The position numbers and the translations under genes were made by a program. A stretch of 64,000 nucleotides of DNA, taken from Cytospora piceicola. Its lineage: Eukaryota; Ascomycota; Sordariomycetes; Diaporthales; Cytosporaceae. Below, piece after piece: positions 23,880 through 35,800 of the stretch. The notes beneath the pieces are model-generated. The model did not search any database, was not told the DNA's origin, and saw only the letters and a list, made by a program, of their open reading frames with translations. The stretch covers positions 1,364,001-1,428,000 of the forward strand of contig JALQBC010000001.1 of the NCBI GenBank assembly GCA_023375675.1, written 5' to 3'. Each line of letters begins with the position of its first letter. The stretch's first letter is position 1.

Positions 23880-24700
23880 TTTATCTAGCGTTTTTTAAAA
23901 TAACTATAATCTTAAATAAGCCGAGCGGCTATCTTTAGTTTACGGCGTATAAAAGATTGTAAATAATACGGTAACGGTCTTCGGCCTATACTTTAAATAT
24001 ATAGAGGAAAACGAGGTTATCGATAGAGCCGACTTATATGCCGGTTATACCGGTTAGCTTTTTTATAGTCGTAGTCTTTAAGGTATCGGCGACGTATATA
24101 TAATAGAACTTCCGGATATTGTCTTCGCCCTTCTTTAACTTACGCCGGAAGAGGTTTATAAGGTAATCGAAACCTAGCTAGTCGAAGGCCTTATCTATAA
24201 CCTGTTTCCTCTCTATATCCGAAAAGATAAAGGTATCCTTTTCGGACTTATTTTACTCGGAATATAAGATAATGTAAAATACCTCGGTATTAAGGTATAA
24301 GGGCTTAATTTAAAACCGCGTAGTATTATCGACGTCTTTATTATAGATAAAATCGTTATCTGATATAGTTAGCGGCTTTATACTTGAGGAGACGGGTTTA
24401 GGATATATTAGTACTAGTCTGTAAAACGACGAGAGTTAAAACTTACGTAGAAAATACGAGACTTTAGAAACGAGATCTTAAATAGTAAGAGATATAAAGG
24501 CGACGACGATATATAAGTTTAAAACGGTAAGATATAAGATAAAAAGCAATACTAAAGATATACCGGAAAGAAGGTAATATAAAAGACGTTAAAGTATACC
24601 GTTATATAGTTTTTATTTATATAGCTACAGGTGTTCTCTATTCTTTATTTATCTGTTAAAGACTAACGTTAAAGCACTTCGGGCGGCTAACCTTAAAATA
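23880..24700 (-). pseudogene. RIP-ruined frame with an RRKLKKGED motif
   Basis: The minus-strand frame of ~250 codons is interrupted only by TAA/TAG. Recognisable stretches are VSSSIKPLTISDNDFIYNKD, TFIFSDIERKQVIDKAFD, YLINLFRRKLKKGEDNIRKF, YYIYVADTLKTTTIKKLTGI, GSIDNLVFLYIFKV and AEDRYRIIYNLLYAVN. It is a soluble, mixed alpha/beta-looking protein with no catalytic signature I can name. It lies just upstream, in coding sense, of the frame at 21875-23120 and may be the same transcription unit. Confidence 0.55.
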
Positions 24701-26640
24701 CTTTAATATTAGCCTCCTTGGTAGTAACTATACTAACTTTACGATTTATATCTTTTCCGGTATCTTAGTTACTTAGTAGTAAGGTATTATAGGCGGCTAA
24801 CCCTATAATACCCTACTATTAAGTAAACGCGATATTAAAGAAAGACTAAATACTATCGTTATATCTGTTTTAAACCCGCTTAAAGTATATATTTATCTTT
24901 ACCGTAAGTCTGACTAACTACGTTACAGTTTAGTAATTCTAGATCGTATTAAGTATTATAACTAGGCGGCTAACCTTAGAAACTATACTTAATACGTCCT
25001 TTAATCGTATTATCCGAGACTACCTCCTTTAACCCTTTTAATCTAAGCAGCGAATATAATATTACGCTGTCTTAACGTGTTTATATATACGTACTTAAGA
25101 CGTTATACTAGCGGAAGCTAGACTTCGACGGCTTAGATAGTTTATTTATCTAGTCTTTTCTCGCCGGTAAATCTAATATCGTTAGGTAGTTTATTTTATA
25201 TTTAGGTATAATCTCGCCGGGTAGTTTATTTTATGTCTGGCTGTAATCTTACCGGGTAGTTTTTATATTTAGCTATAATTTCGCCGAGTAGATATAATCT
25301 CGTCGAGTGCTTTTTAATCTCTTTATCTATAAACTTGTAAGTGCAGAGAATAAAGGTACTTAGTTATAAGAGCTTCCGGTAATAATCTCGCCGGAAGTTT
25401 ACTTACTTATTTATACCGCGGTATCGTTAAGTATAAACGATAAGGCGTACGCTTTCCGGCTATATATCTATATCTTATTTAATAATAATAATTACTTCCG
25501 GTAGTAATTTCGTTAAATACGAAAAAGAAAGTTTACCCGGTTATAAGGTGTTATAAGGAAAAGGGTGTTTAATAATAATAACTGTCTCCGGCGGTAATCT
25601 CGCTAAGTATAAAAAAGTACGGTAGTAAGCTATAAGTAAAAAAAGGTGTTTAATAATAATAAATACTTCGACTTATCGTTATACGGCTTAAAATTAGCTA
25701 TATATATTATTGCCGATAGCGAGATTTATATTAATAGACCTTTAGTTCCGCTCTTTACCTAGTTATAAAAACCGGTCTCCGTATACGATATTCTGCTTTA
25801 ATAAAATGTTTAAACCTATAGGCTATACGTTTTTACCTGTGTCTCTTTATACGATAGCTGTTACTTTCTTATATTATAAGCTTAGATATCTAACTTTGTA
25901 AGCTAAAGTTATTGCCGGCGTGTTTATATATATAGATTATTACTTTCTTAGTAAGTTTAAGTCGGCTTTCGCTATTTCCGTATACGATAGACTACTGTTT
26001 TATTATAAAATAGTGTTTATATACCGGCCGTTATAAAGAAAGGTGTCTAATAGGTCTTTACTATTTATATCTTATCGTAAAGGCGGCTACGAACGGCGAA
26101 CCCGGCTTTTCGAGGCGACGGTATACGATATATAAATGTAAATCTGCTGTTGTGTATTTCGCTTTATTTATTAAGTACCTTTTAAACCTTACTAGCTATT
26201 TATATCTTTCTGTTTATATTTTTCTGTCTATATCTTTCTGTTTATATCTTCCTTATCTATATCCTCGTTATCTATATAAGCCTCTTTATCCTCGCCCCTT
26301 TAAGGCGTTATCGTAACTACTAGGCCGACTCTTTTCGTAACCTAAAGTAAGGGAATAAGGCTTATAGCCTCCTACTTACTTTTAACGGCTTTACCTATAA
26401 CCGTAATAATTATATTACCTTCCGAGCTATCTACGACCTAAACGTCTTATAGCCTTTTTATATAATAGTATTCCCCTTTATCCGTCTTATAGTTTCCTTT
26501 AAGAAAGACAGTATAGTCGAGAATGTTTAAGAGCGCTTTAAGGTGAGATATAGTAATATAGAGAAGAAGGACGTTCTTTTTATTATTATACACGTCGTTA
26601 TAAACGTAGCTAGGTTACGTTACTTAAATAGGTCTGAAAT
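24700..26640. other. AT-rich stretch with short dispersed repeats, no gene seen
   Basis: Repeated motifs occur: GGCGGCTAACC(T/C)TA at about 24690, 24790 and 24964; (T/A)CGCCGGGTAGTTTATTTTAT at about 25205-25260; and GTTTAATAATAATAA followed by ..CTTCCGG/CTCCGGCGGTAAT at about 25480, 25568 and 25650. No frame of any length could be followed here. Confidence 0.5.
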
Positions 26641-26664
26641 GTATAGCTTAATCGATGTCGTTAA

Positions 26665-27103
26665 TAGAGCTACAGGCGATAACTCGACTAACCCCTTTTA
26701 AAGAACTACAGACGGTAACTTAACTAATGCCTTTAGAGTTATAGATAGAAACTTGACTAATGTTTTAGGAACTATAGATAGAAGGCCGACTAGTGCCTCC
26801 GGAATAGCTATAGACGTCCTAACTAACTTCGAAATAGCTATAGACGGCTTAACTAACTTCGGAATGGCTATAGACGGCTTAACTAATGCCTTCGGGAAGG
26901 CTACGAACAGAAACCTAACTAACGCCTTCGAAACGACTATAGATAACGCCTTTAAGAGGACTATAAACAGAAGGCCGACCTATACGCTTAACGGAGCGTA
27001 TACCCTTAGAAAGCCTATACGTCCCGGCTTTAGCGTCGATACTGGAAATACTTTAGCCCCGGCTACTAGTTTCCCGGCCGAGCTACTTACTAAGTCCTGT
27101 TAA
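26665..27103 (+). pseudogene. Frame made of ~36-bp tandem repeats
   Basis: Imperfect copies of a ~36-bp unit code for variants of AIDGLTNFGMAIDGLTNAFG and RNLTNAFETTIDNAFKR. The open part begins at 26753 and ends with TAA at 27101-27103; the same repeats run upstream to about 26665. A following plus frame (about 27215-27560) contains FARAAAVIMLVYRFCLIREA and ends after a hydrophobic run. I do not recognise either; the repeats suggest a low-complexity or surface-type protein. Confidence 0.45.
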
Positions 27104-29159
27104 GTAAGTCTCCTTTACGTAAGGTCTACGACTTAGCTAATATAAATAGTAACCGGAAGACCTTTTTATTGCCCTTAATAATAAGGTTAAAGGTTTTAGT
27201 ATAGAGACCGTCTGGAAGGGTAAGATGCTAAAGGGCTAGGCTACTACCTGTGTCGAAGCCGGTAAAGCTACTAAGAGGATAGTAGCTAAGACCGACCTCG
27301 ATACTTTTAGCTAAAAGCGTATAGTCGATACGGTTAAGTCTATTAGTAAGTCTTTACGTATTTTCGCGAGGGCGGCCGCCGTTATAATGCTAGTATATCG
27401 TTTCTGTTTAATCCGGGAGGCCGAAGCTAATATCGCGTAAGATAATAGTAACGACAGGTAGGGTAAGAGAGATAAGGCCTGATAGAGTGTCTTATTCGTA
27501 ATATTAGCCGACGAGTTATACCTGTTAAGCGGCCTGAATCTTATACGTGTATGTAAATATAGAATTACAGGTAGTGCTGTTTTCTGCCTTAGTTTTATTC
27601 TGGGGTGACGGTTTTAGTACTTACTTTAGTTAAATGTGTTATAAACTGTCTTTAACCTAGAATTTTGTCTTAGACGACTCCTGTCTGTTAAGGAGATTAA
27701 GAAAGGAAAGGGAATAGAACTCTAAATAGCATCGTGGTAAACTATTTTTAGCTATCTAGACATCGAACTTAAAACCTTGAAATATACGGGGTAAGGAACT
27801 CTGCATTATGTCTGTATACTATGTCCTATTTGTCGTTATTTAGAGTAATATATTAGAGCCCGATTTGTTAAAGCCTAATCACTCGGTGTCTTACTAGCGG
27901 CTTAGCCGCTCCTATCTCTATCCGCCGTTCCTTTCTCTCCTCATCTATCTAGTTAGCTTGTATATACTGCCGAGCAGTATCTATCACGATCTCTATAATC
28001 GTATAGGACATCGTTATGCCTGTTTAGTCCTGCCGTATTATAGCTGTCTGCGGTGTCTGTTAGTAAGGTTTATATCGGATACCGACCGGGATATACTACG
28101 AGTAAGTTGTAAACATTACCGCTCGTATCCGCGGCCTTAGATGATCGCTCGCTTACGGTAGCTAAGGTATTGTCGAGAGTCTTACACTTCTTAATCTGTT
28201 ACACTAGTTCCCTACCTTGGGCGCTATACTACGAAGATAAAGGGTAGTAAGGGGGGAGGTAGGCAGCGTAATCGGTAAGATCGTATACCTGTTTTTCTTA
28301 GTGGTACTGTGAGTCTTTTATAGCTACGGGGGACTGTTGAATATATAAAAAGCGTCTCGAGGAGGCCGGCGGTTATTTCGAGCTAGCTCGCGTTCGTAGC
28401 GATTAGGCTGTACTAGCTCTGTTAGGCTGGAGAGACCGTAGCCACGCCCTGCTTTAGGTATTAGTTCAGACGGAAGGCCTTCTCTTAGCGGTCTGTGGGG
28501 TCCGCTATAGCCCTTTAGCGCTCGACTTCGAACTATGCCTTCACGTATAGGCTGTCGGTATCTACAGACTTGTATAGCTTGATCTTTACCCTACATCTGT
28601 AGTACGCCGTCGCTTTATTCCCCGACGCTATCTCGTGTTAGTAAGGGAGCTTAGCAGGGAAGGGCCTGTCGGGCGCTTACTGATTTAGTTATAGCAGCGT
28701 ATGCTTTAAGAGTTGCTGTTCTCGGGTTAGATTTGTAGCTTAAGGTACGGTATGTATGGAACAGCTCTCTCGGCGCCTTGTATAAGGGCTAGCTTGCTCG
28801 ATATTATGTAATGTATTGTGATGGCCGTCGCCGTGCTGTTTGTAGTCTGTTTAGGATTATGTAGACAGGCAGAGCCGGTTGTTAGTAGGGAGAAGGTTAA
28901 CGGCGTAGGCGCAGGTCGTTAGTTGTAGACGTAATCGGCTGCCCGAATTAGTAAGTTGTCGAATAGTTAGGTAAGGAAGGATAAGGACGTTTTTGTAGTT
29001 TCCCTTGTCTTTTATTATAACTAAACACGTCTGGTATAGGTGAGCGTAACTTCATTAGGTTTTATTAGTGCTATGAGTTTCGAAGGTCGCTACTTAAAGG
29101 TCGTGTACTATAGTAATACGGTATAAAGAAGACGAGAATCAGTTATTAACAGTAAACTT

Positions 29160-29790
29160 ACCTAGCAGGCAGGTAGGCAGGCAGGCTAAAGACCTGTTAA
29201 AGTCCACGAAATATCGCCTATCCTGCTCGGCTAGGCCCTCGTCGACCGTAAAAGGTTGTTACCCGTGGGCCCTAGCAGGCAGGCAGGCAGTCAGGCTAAA
29301 GACCTGCTAAGTCTACGAGATATCGCTTGTCCTGCTCGGCCAGGCCCTCGCCGACCGTAAAAGGCCAGGCAGGCAGGCAGTTAGGCTAAAGACCTGCTAG
29401 GTCTACGAGATATCGCCTGTCCTGCTCGGCTAGGCCTTCGCCGACCGTAAAAGGTTGTTACCCGTGAGCTCTAGCTAGCAGGCAGGCAGTTAGGCTAAAG
29501 ACCTGCTAAGGTCTACGAAATATCGCCTGTCCTGCTCGGCTAGGCCCTCGCCGACCGTAAAAGGCCAGGCAGGCAGGCAGTTAGGCTAAAAACCTGCTAA
29601 GTCCACGAGATATCGCCTGTCCTACTCGGCCAGGCCCTCGCCGACCGTAAAAGGTTATTACCCGTGGGCTCTAGCTAGCAGGCAGGCAGTCAGGCTAAAG
29701 ACCTGTTAAGGTCTACGAAATATCGCCTGTCCTACTCGGCCAGGCCCTCGCCGACCTTAAAAAGGTCTAACTGTTTGTTACACGTAGGCC
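29160..29790. repeat. Six-unit tandem array with alternating 110- and 90-bp periods
   Basis: The landmark GGCTAAA(G/A)ACCTG occurs at 29184, 29294, 29384, 29493, 29584 and 29693. The spacings are 110, 90, 109, 91 and 109, so the true unit is a ~200-bp dimer present three times. Each unit reads GGCAGGCAG..AGGCTAAAGACCTG, then CTACGAGATATCGCCTGTCCT and CTCGGC.AGGCC.TCGCCGACCGTAAAAGG. The longer form adds TTGTTACCCGTGGGCTCTAG. CpA and TpG survive better than in the surroundings. Confidence 0.9.
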
Positions 29791-30000
29791 ACACTGCTGT
29801 ACTCCGCATTAGATAACTGCCGCAGACTTAAAACTATAATACGGGCTATAAGGACATTAATTACATTCATATAGAGGTTGCGGCTCGTTATTCAACCGGC
29901 TAAATAATTAACAGTTTTAATTATAAGAAGCATCTTCCTGACCTAATATAGTAACTATAACTATTCTGTTATATTTAGTACTTTTAATGTTATAATTGAA

Positions 30001-30084
30001 GGTCGCGGGAAATAGCCGTTTCGGTACCGAATATAGTTACATGCCCTTTACCGCTAGAATTTAGGTAGGGAATCTGTAAATTCG
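30001..30084 (+). repeat. Copy 2 of the dispersed GGAAATAGCCGTTTCGG repeat
   Basis: This is homologous to 32366-32449 (same orientation) and to the reverse complement of 21533-21604. Differences are mainly C/T and G/A transitions. It is a likely terminus of a nested element. Confidence 0.7.
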
Positions 30085-30399
30085 ATAACTTACTATAAAG
30101 TTTAAAACTAAATAACTAAATAATTAATCTATTTACTATAAAGGGGCCTGTTTGTAATATTTAAGCTAATTGTAATATCGCTATTACTGTAAGGCTCCTT
30201 TAGCCTTTTAGTATAGTTATTTCTCTCCCGGTTATAAGCAGCTATATCGGTATATATACCCGAGTAGCAGGCTAGACCGGTTTTTCTTTCTTTTAGTCGT
30301 TAGAACTACTACGATCTTAAAATAGCGTCTTTATATACCGAGGCTGTAGATAGTCTAAACGATAGAATGCCCTTCTACGCTTAGGCGTAAGGTGCTGCG

Positions 30400-30920
30400 G
30401 GCGTTGTAAAAACCGGGGCTGTAGCCGTCGAACCTATAGTTAAGGCCCTTTTAGATCTATAGGTCTATCGCCTATAAGCTTAAAATAAAGGTTCCGGAAA
30501 GAGCTATAGGTATACTTAAACTCCTGTCTCCGCTCTTCTTAAGTAGCGTTAGCTATTTCGGTACCGAACTTATAACTAAGGCGCCTTAGAGTATTATTAT
30601 CGGCTTTTGCTTACTGTTTAGCTTTAGGTTTAAGGGCCTTTTCTGATATTGTATCTGCTAGTATAGAACCTTTATTATTATTAACCTCGTTACTTAAAGA
30701 GGTAACTTCGTTATCTTTACCGAAAAGACTATCGTTTATTATAATATTTTTATTTTTACTTTCCTTGTCTGCTATAGGGACGGTAGGAGGAGAAAGCGCG
30801 GGAGGTTTATATTAGCTATCTTTATCTTTACCTTCTTTGTTTTTCTCTGCTACGGTAAGAAGAGGAGCTACTATTATAAGAGTGATAGGAAGAGCGGGCG
30901 CGGGAGGTTTTTACTATATA
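30400..30920 (-). pseudogene. RIP-ruined low-complexity frame
   Basis: The minus strand read through TAA/TAG gives a Lys/Asn/Ser-rich sequence with IVAPLLTVAEKNKEGKDKD, KPPALSPPTVPIADKESKN, then DSLFGKDNEVTSLSNEVN and a more ordered end LRRLSYKFGTEIANAT. It looks like a disordered linker between domains of a larger lost protein. No family is recognised. Confidence 0.4.
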
Positions 30921-32365
30921 ATCTAACTAGGCTACGACGTACTAGAGAAAAAAGCAGGCTACCGATAATAACGAGCCTCTTTATAGTATATGTAGTTAGC
31001 GTAGGTATTGCCGGTATAGGACTTAATCTTTAAACTGTCTGCCCTCTTTAGGTTAGTATAGTATTTAACGAAAGGACTATTACCTTTTATATACCGTCGG
31101 TAAGAACCGAGTGCGTAGATACCTGTAATTTATACGAGTAGGGCGACGAGGTTCTTAACTTAACGCGTGCCCTGGCTATTACTTATACTTTATAGACGAG
31201 AGCAGGCGTTTTATCGTAGGTTACGAACGACCGCGTTTATAGCCGGTAGGTCGAGCTACGATACTATTAGTAAAGAAGGAAAGGGGAGAAGGGATAATGT
31301 TTGCTAATTACTTAACTTTACGGTTTATCGGGCGGTAGTTACCCGGAAATCTTATAATTAAATTTAGATACCTTACTTTAGTAACCTCTTAGGCAGACCC
31401 TGGTATAACCGGGGCCTTTAAATAATAACGTTAATTAGTATATAACCGTTTAGTAAACCGGTCGATAAATTTTAGTAACAGATTTACTAGAACTTTACTT
31501 TAAAGAACTTACGGTTTAGAAAGGTGTTAGAGGGGGCAGTAGAGTTAAAGGTCGTAGAGGGGGCGATAGAAGACATTATTAAATAAGTAATTAATCTGAA
31601 TAGTATTAGAGTATGTATAGTAGGAGAGTGTATTATACTTGCTAAAAGATTAAGAAAAAGGTTGACTGTAATGTCTGTTGTTAAGAAACGCTAGACGTTA
31701 GTATTTTACTAGGTATGTAGTAGGAGGTATACAGTTAGAGTAACCGGTTTAGTAACCGGTCGCGTTATTACAGTAACGCGTTGCTATACAGGTTACTACA
31801 GTAACATACATCCTAGGTCCAGGTACTATAGTTACAATACAGCTAGCAGTGTCGTTCGGCTACCGGCCACGTTATTATAGTAACGTATTTCCATACAGGC
31901 CACTATAGCAACATACGTTCCAGCAAATTAACCAGGCAGCTAGCAGTGTGGCTCTTATACAATTAATGCGACCGGTTCGGTAACCGGTCGCGTTATTATA
32001 GTAGCGCATTGCCATACAGGTTACAACTATTAAACAGTCAGGTTATAAACACAGCAGACGTTAGTAGTAGTTAATCTTAAAAGGGAAGGTAGGCCTCTAA
32101 ATAGAGTAATCTAATTAGAGAATTCACACGTGCGTTAACAGCTCTAACCACTATACCACCTAGGAAACTATACTAAGTACATTTATATAAACGATTATAT
32201 CACCGGCTCGTAGACCGGTCTCTGGTTTTTAGTGATAGATTAACTGAATGGGAATACGTAGTTTCGTAGGTTTATAATTTCAATCGGTTTAATCGAGTAC
32301 ATTCTATATTTCTTTAAAGTAATCCAGGCGATAAGGTAAAGCAGATAGCGCTTATTATCATTAAC

Positions 32366-32449
32366 GGTCGCTAAAAATAACCGTTTCGAGACGGGCTATA
32401 ATCACGTAACCTGCGCTACTAGAATTTATATAGGGAGCTTGCAGAATCG
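32366..32449 (+). repeat. Copy 3 of the dispersed GGAAATAGCCGTTTCGG repeat
   Basis: The segment aligns end to end with 30001-30084, including GGTCGC, ACCGTTTCG, TCACGTAACCTG, AGAATTTA.ATAGGGA and the tail TCGGTAA. It is one more copy than a simple two-ended insertion needs. Confidence 0.65.
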
Positions 32450-33576
32450 GTAATCTACTATAAATATTAGAATAGAACGTTAACTAAAGGCAGATAGATA
32501 AAGCGTTCTACAGTATAATCTAGCTCTATACATTTTAGTTACCTCTTATAATATATATAGAAGTCACAGATCTAGGTTATTTAAACTCGCACCCCTATGC
32601 TGCACAACGCTCGAGTATCTGCTTACACCAGCCTACCCATTCGTTCTTACCTCACAGGCCGTCTCCAGGGCCTACCCTAGCTACGATGTATACCTCTGCC
32701 CCGTCTGCACCTAAACTGTATAGCCGTTTAGCGTATCGCGTTATCTAGCGATAGTGTTTAGTATATAAGGCGCACATTTTATAGGTGTATCGAGATAAAT
32801 CGCTATCTCCGTCGTTAACGAATACCCTTAGACTAGACCTAGACCTGGACTAGACTAGAAAACTAACTACTAACTACTAACTCGATAGGCTAACAGAACC
32901 GAAAAGCGAAGCAAGAACAAGAACCTCGAACAAGAATAAGACAAAAACCTCCGAACCGAAAAGAACAAATCAAGATTTATAATATTAAGAGTAAGGGTCT
33001 TCTATAATTTACCCCTTAATTAGAAGTAAGGGTCTTCTATAATATACCCCTTAGCGCTAGTATGCCGCTACCTAAATAACACTGCAACTAGGCCTTCGGG
33101 CTTAGGGATTTAAAGCTCCTCTAAAACGGTACGGCACCTGCGCCTATACTTAAGGTTACGCTTCTCTTCTTACCATTTTTGTCTTTTTTGCCTATATACT
33201 TTATTTATCTCATAAGGTATATATCATTTTATATATATGCCGCACTCAGTGCAATATAGTTTAAGACCGGTCGGCTATTAATGTAGTCTCTCTTTTTAGT
33301 AGTACAAATAAACTTGTTACTATATATAGTGCTTTCGATGTATAGCGCCTTTTAACGGATATCGCTTTCGTCGCCCTTTTAATCGGCCGTTAGGCCGCTC
33401 GTGTCAAACTCCAATTAAACACTAGACCTCAAGGTAGCTCCACCTAGTCGCCTCAATTACAATCACTACACACTATCACCCTCGACCTTAACCTCAATCA
33501 ATCGCCACCTGCGCGCTAGCTAGATATTACAGGAACATCCCCACCCTTTCTCCCTTACTCTTTCTGCTCTCTAAAT

Positions 33577-33860
33577 AATGCCTTACGACCCCGACACCTT
33601 AGCTAGGTACTATTTCAGCTTCCGGCCTGCTTAGCGACCCTCCGTCACGTTAGTATTCTTACGATACTGCTAGCGTCTAGTTTACAGACCTAGAGCACAG
33701 CTAGACTATCTAGTTCCCGTTCTTCAGAATAATTAAATTTAACTACCGCTGTAAGGATCTCCTTTATATTAGCAGCCTCGTTTACTTAGACGCTATAGTC
33801 GCGCAGATATACGCCCTACCCCTCTTCCTGCTCCTCCTTCTCCTTCTGTACTAGGTCGAG
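33577..33860 (+). pseudogene. Start of a RIP-affected frame
   Basis: A surviving ATG at 33577 opens MPYDPDTLARYYFSFRPA, followed by a stop and RPSVTLVFLRYC, then more RIP-type stops. A C-rich, CpA-containing leader (CACC.C, CAATCAATCGCC) precedes it from about 33400, so this looks like a true promoter-proximal gene start that has escaped part of the mutation. Family unknown. Confidence 0.4.
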
Positions 33861-34366
33861 AAATTTTATAAATACTAACGAGAAGATAATACTATAGGTT
33901 TCTATAATACTAAGTTAATAATATTAAACGAATAGCTATAAAAAAAGAGAGAAGGATAAGGATAATAACGAGATAGAAAATAAGATACGAGAGCCTTATA
34001 ATATACCTAACCGAGAATCGAATATCTATACTAACTTAAGGGCGGCGATATATTAAAAGTTACTAATGTCTTTAAGGCGTAATCTACCGGTTCGATATTT
34101 CGTTTAGAACTTCGATATTATTACTCTAGTAAAACCGATAGCCGTTATACTACCGCTATACCTTTAGCGATTCGCGTTTTCGATTTTCGAACTAATAACA
34201 GCCTTTTTCTTTTTAGCCCGTTTTCGGTAGCTACCTTCTATATAGTAGTTATAGTCTTAGCTATAGCTATTATAAGGTCGAGGTAAAGCCGTATAGCCGA
34301 GCGCTTTTATTAACTATAGTATGCCTTTTTAATACCTTTACCTAACTACCGACTTACCTATAATAA

Positions 34367-34585
34367 ACTACTATAAGATGCCTTCTATATAAGACGTAAC
34401 CTATATAAAGGATCTTATAGAAGAGATCTACTTCTGTATAAGCTATAATAAGTCGAGGTATCTTTATCTTTCCTGTATTTATTAATAAACTATAATATAC
34501 CTTTTACGTAGGACGTAACCCGCCTAAAGGATCTTATAAAAGAGATTTACTTCCGTATAGGCTATACTACGTCGAGGCGTTCTCG
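34367..34585 (+). repeat. Direct repeat, ~122-bp period
   Basis: Two copies share GACGTAACC, TAAAGGATCTTATA, AAGAGAT.TACTTC.GTATA and CGAGG, at 34367-34465 and 34489-34585. A degenerate third copy may start near 34314. Confidence 0.7.
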
Positions 34586-34619
34586 TTAAGCGTTAACGAG
34601 TGACGTAGTAAGAAAAGAG

Positions 34620-34865
34620 GAGAGAAATAATAGGCCGGGAGAAGGGGAAGGCACGTTAGCGTAGTAGGAGGCGGGAGATAATAGGCCGCGGGAAGAGGCA
34701 CGATAGCATAATAGGACGTAGCAGGGCAAATAGAGGGAAACAACAGGCCGGAGAGGGGGAAGGCACGTTGGCGTAGCAGGAGGCGGGAGACAACAGGCCG
34801 GGGGGGGGGGGGTAGATGTACGATGGCGCGGCGGGACGATGGCGTGGCAAGAAGAGGGAAACACC
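34620..34865. repeat. Purine-rich tandem repeats with a G run
   Basis: Units of GGAGGCGGGAGA.AA.AGGCCG, GGGGAAGGCACG and GGCGTAGCAGG recur four to five times. A run of 14 G is at about 34799-34812. The minus-strand frames here (PPPA/LLSPAS repeats) are translation of this repeat, not genes. Confidence 0.7.
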
Positions 34866-34924
34866 ATGGTTAGACATTATCGCTAGCGAGGTCGTAATAG
34901 CTTCGTCCCATCGGCTGTAGATCC

Positions 34925-35110
34925 AGACCACAGGGACAGCGGCATGTGTAAGACGGTCCACTAGCTGCGTGCTGAATAGTCGCATCTGGCCCAACTGATC
35001 TCTGTGCCCCTAGGCCGTCTGGCTTAGGTACTCGAGACCAGGTCAGATCGATTTGAATCGATCTACCCGAGAAATCTCGTACTCAGGCCTGAAACAGCCC
35101 CCGGCGGACG
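34925..35110. repeat. Well-preserved copy of a dispersed repeat (other copy 45057-45225)
   Basis: The segment contains GACAGCGGCATGTGTAAGAC, GGTCCACTAGCTGCGTGCTG, AATAGTCGCATCTGGCCC and GAGAAATCTCGTACTCAGGC. It matches 45057-45225, where the same words appear with C-to-T and G-to-A changes. This copy is nearly unmutated, so it shows what the ancestral sequence looked like. It could be part of an LTR or another short element; no coding frame is evident. Confidence 0.7.
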
Positions 35111-35299
35111 ACCTGGCCGAAGTCGACCTAGAAGCACTAGATATTCTGATCTGTTTATCTGATCGTAAAGTGTATGCATAGCACAAGTACAGCTTCGCAC
35201 AGCCGGTCCCTGCTGAGTGCGAAAGGCTTTACAATCGCCACGCTGCCTCACACGGTCTGTCTGGCACGAGCACGTCTATTTATATCGCAAAGTAACTCG

Positions 35300-35800
35300 A
35301 TACAATCTCCCCATTCAAGGCTTTCGAAAAATTCACTCGTAGCTTCAGGGCATCGTGAAGTTAGCCGTATAGCGGGGTGGTTAGTAGCGCCAGGCCGGCA
35401 AGGCTTAGAATGCCGCCAGATACATCACCACCTTTCTTACTTAAACAAACACTTTAAGGTTGTAATCTAGCTCATTCGACTCTCCTCAACCAGAACTTTC
35501 AAATCATATAAGCGTACAACGAGACTAAAATTTCCTCGTAGGTTAAGGGCATCGTAAAGTTAGGCGTAAGGCGGGGTGCTCGGGGCTACTACATAGCGGG
35601 GTAATTAGCGGGACTGTCAGCAGTGCTACCCACATAAGGCTTAGGTGTATCACCAGATTCCCTACCTAATTAGGCTTTCTATACTTATAAATCTAGCTAA
35701 TTTAGGTCTTCTCGATTAGGGCTTTTAAATAATACAAGTCTACAGCGAAACTAGAGTATATTCGGGGGTTAAGGGCATTGTGAAAATGGCCGCTTAGCAG
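35300..35800 (+). repeat. Three tandem copies of a ~200-225-bp unit
   Basis: Landmark GGGCAT(C/T)GTGAAGTTAG / GGGCATCGTAAAGTTAGG / GGGCATTGTGAAAATGG occurs at about 35347, 35548 and 35773. It is preceded each time by a C/T-rich stretch with GG(C/G)TTT and followed by AGCGGGGTG or its variants. RIP is mild. No function is apparent. Confidence 0.7.

Larger units (their letters stand above)
21533..30084. mobile_element. Possible nested 8.5-kb insertion bounded by ~75-bp inverted repeats
   Basis: The segment 21533-21604 is the inverted, partly RIP-mutated counterpart of 30001-30084. Shared landmarks are GGAAAT.GCCGTTTCGG, TCGAATA.(A/G)GTTAC.TG, and (G)GA.TCTGTAAATTCGA. A third copy in the same orientation as the right one is at 32366-32449, so an alternative right end there cannot be ruled out. 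Between the repeats are the ruined frames at 21875-24700, a repeat-coded frame and the 29184 array. Element class and target duplication are unclear. Confidence 0.5.

Noticed and set aside
29160..29790. Regular repeats considered as a CRISPR-like array.
   Set aside because: Units are homologous over their whole length with no unique spacers, and the genome is eukaryotic.
32118..32168. tRNA-like stretch on the minus strand (CCTAGGTGGTATAGTGGTTAGAGC).
   Set aside because: It matches a tRNA D-arm/A box, but no proper anticodon stem, B box (GGTTCGA) or acceptor pairing follows. At most it is a decayed tRNA or tRNA-derived fragment.
34586..34994. Two overlapping minus-strand frames rich in Pro/Leu/Ser.
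   Set aside because: They are translations of the purine-rich tandem repeat at 34620-34865.
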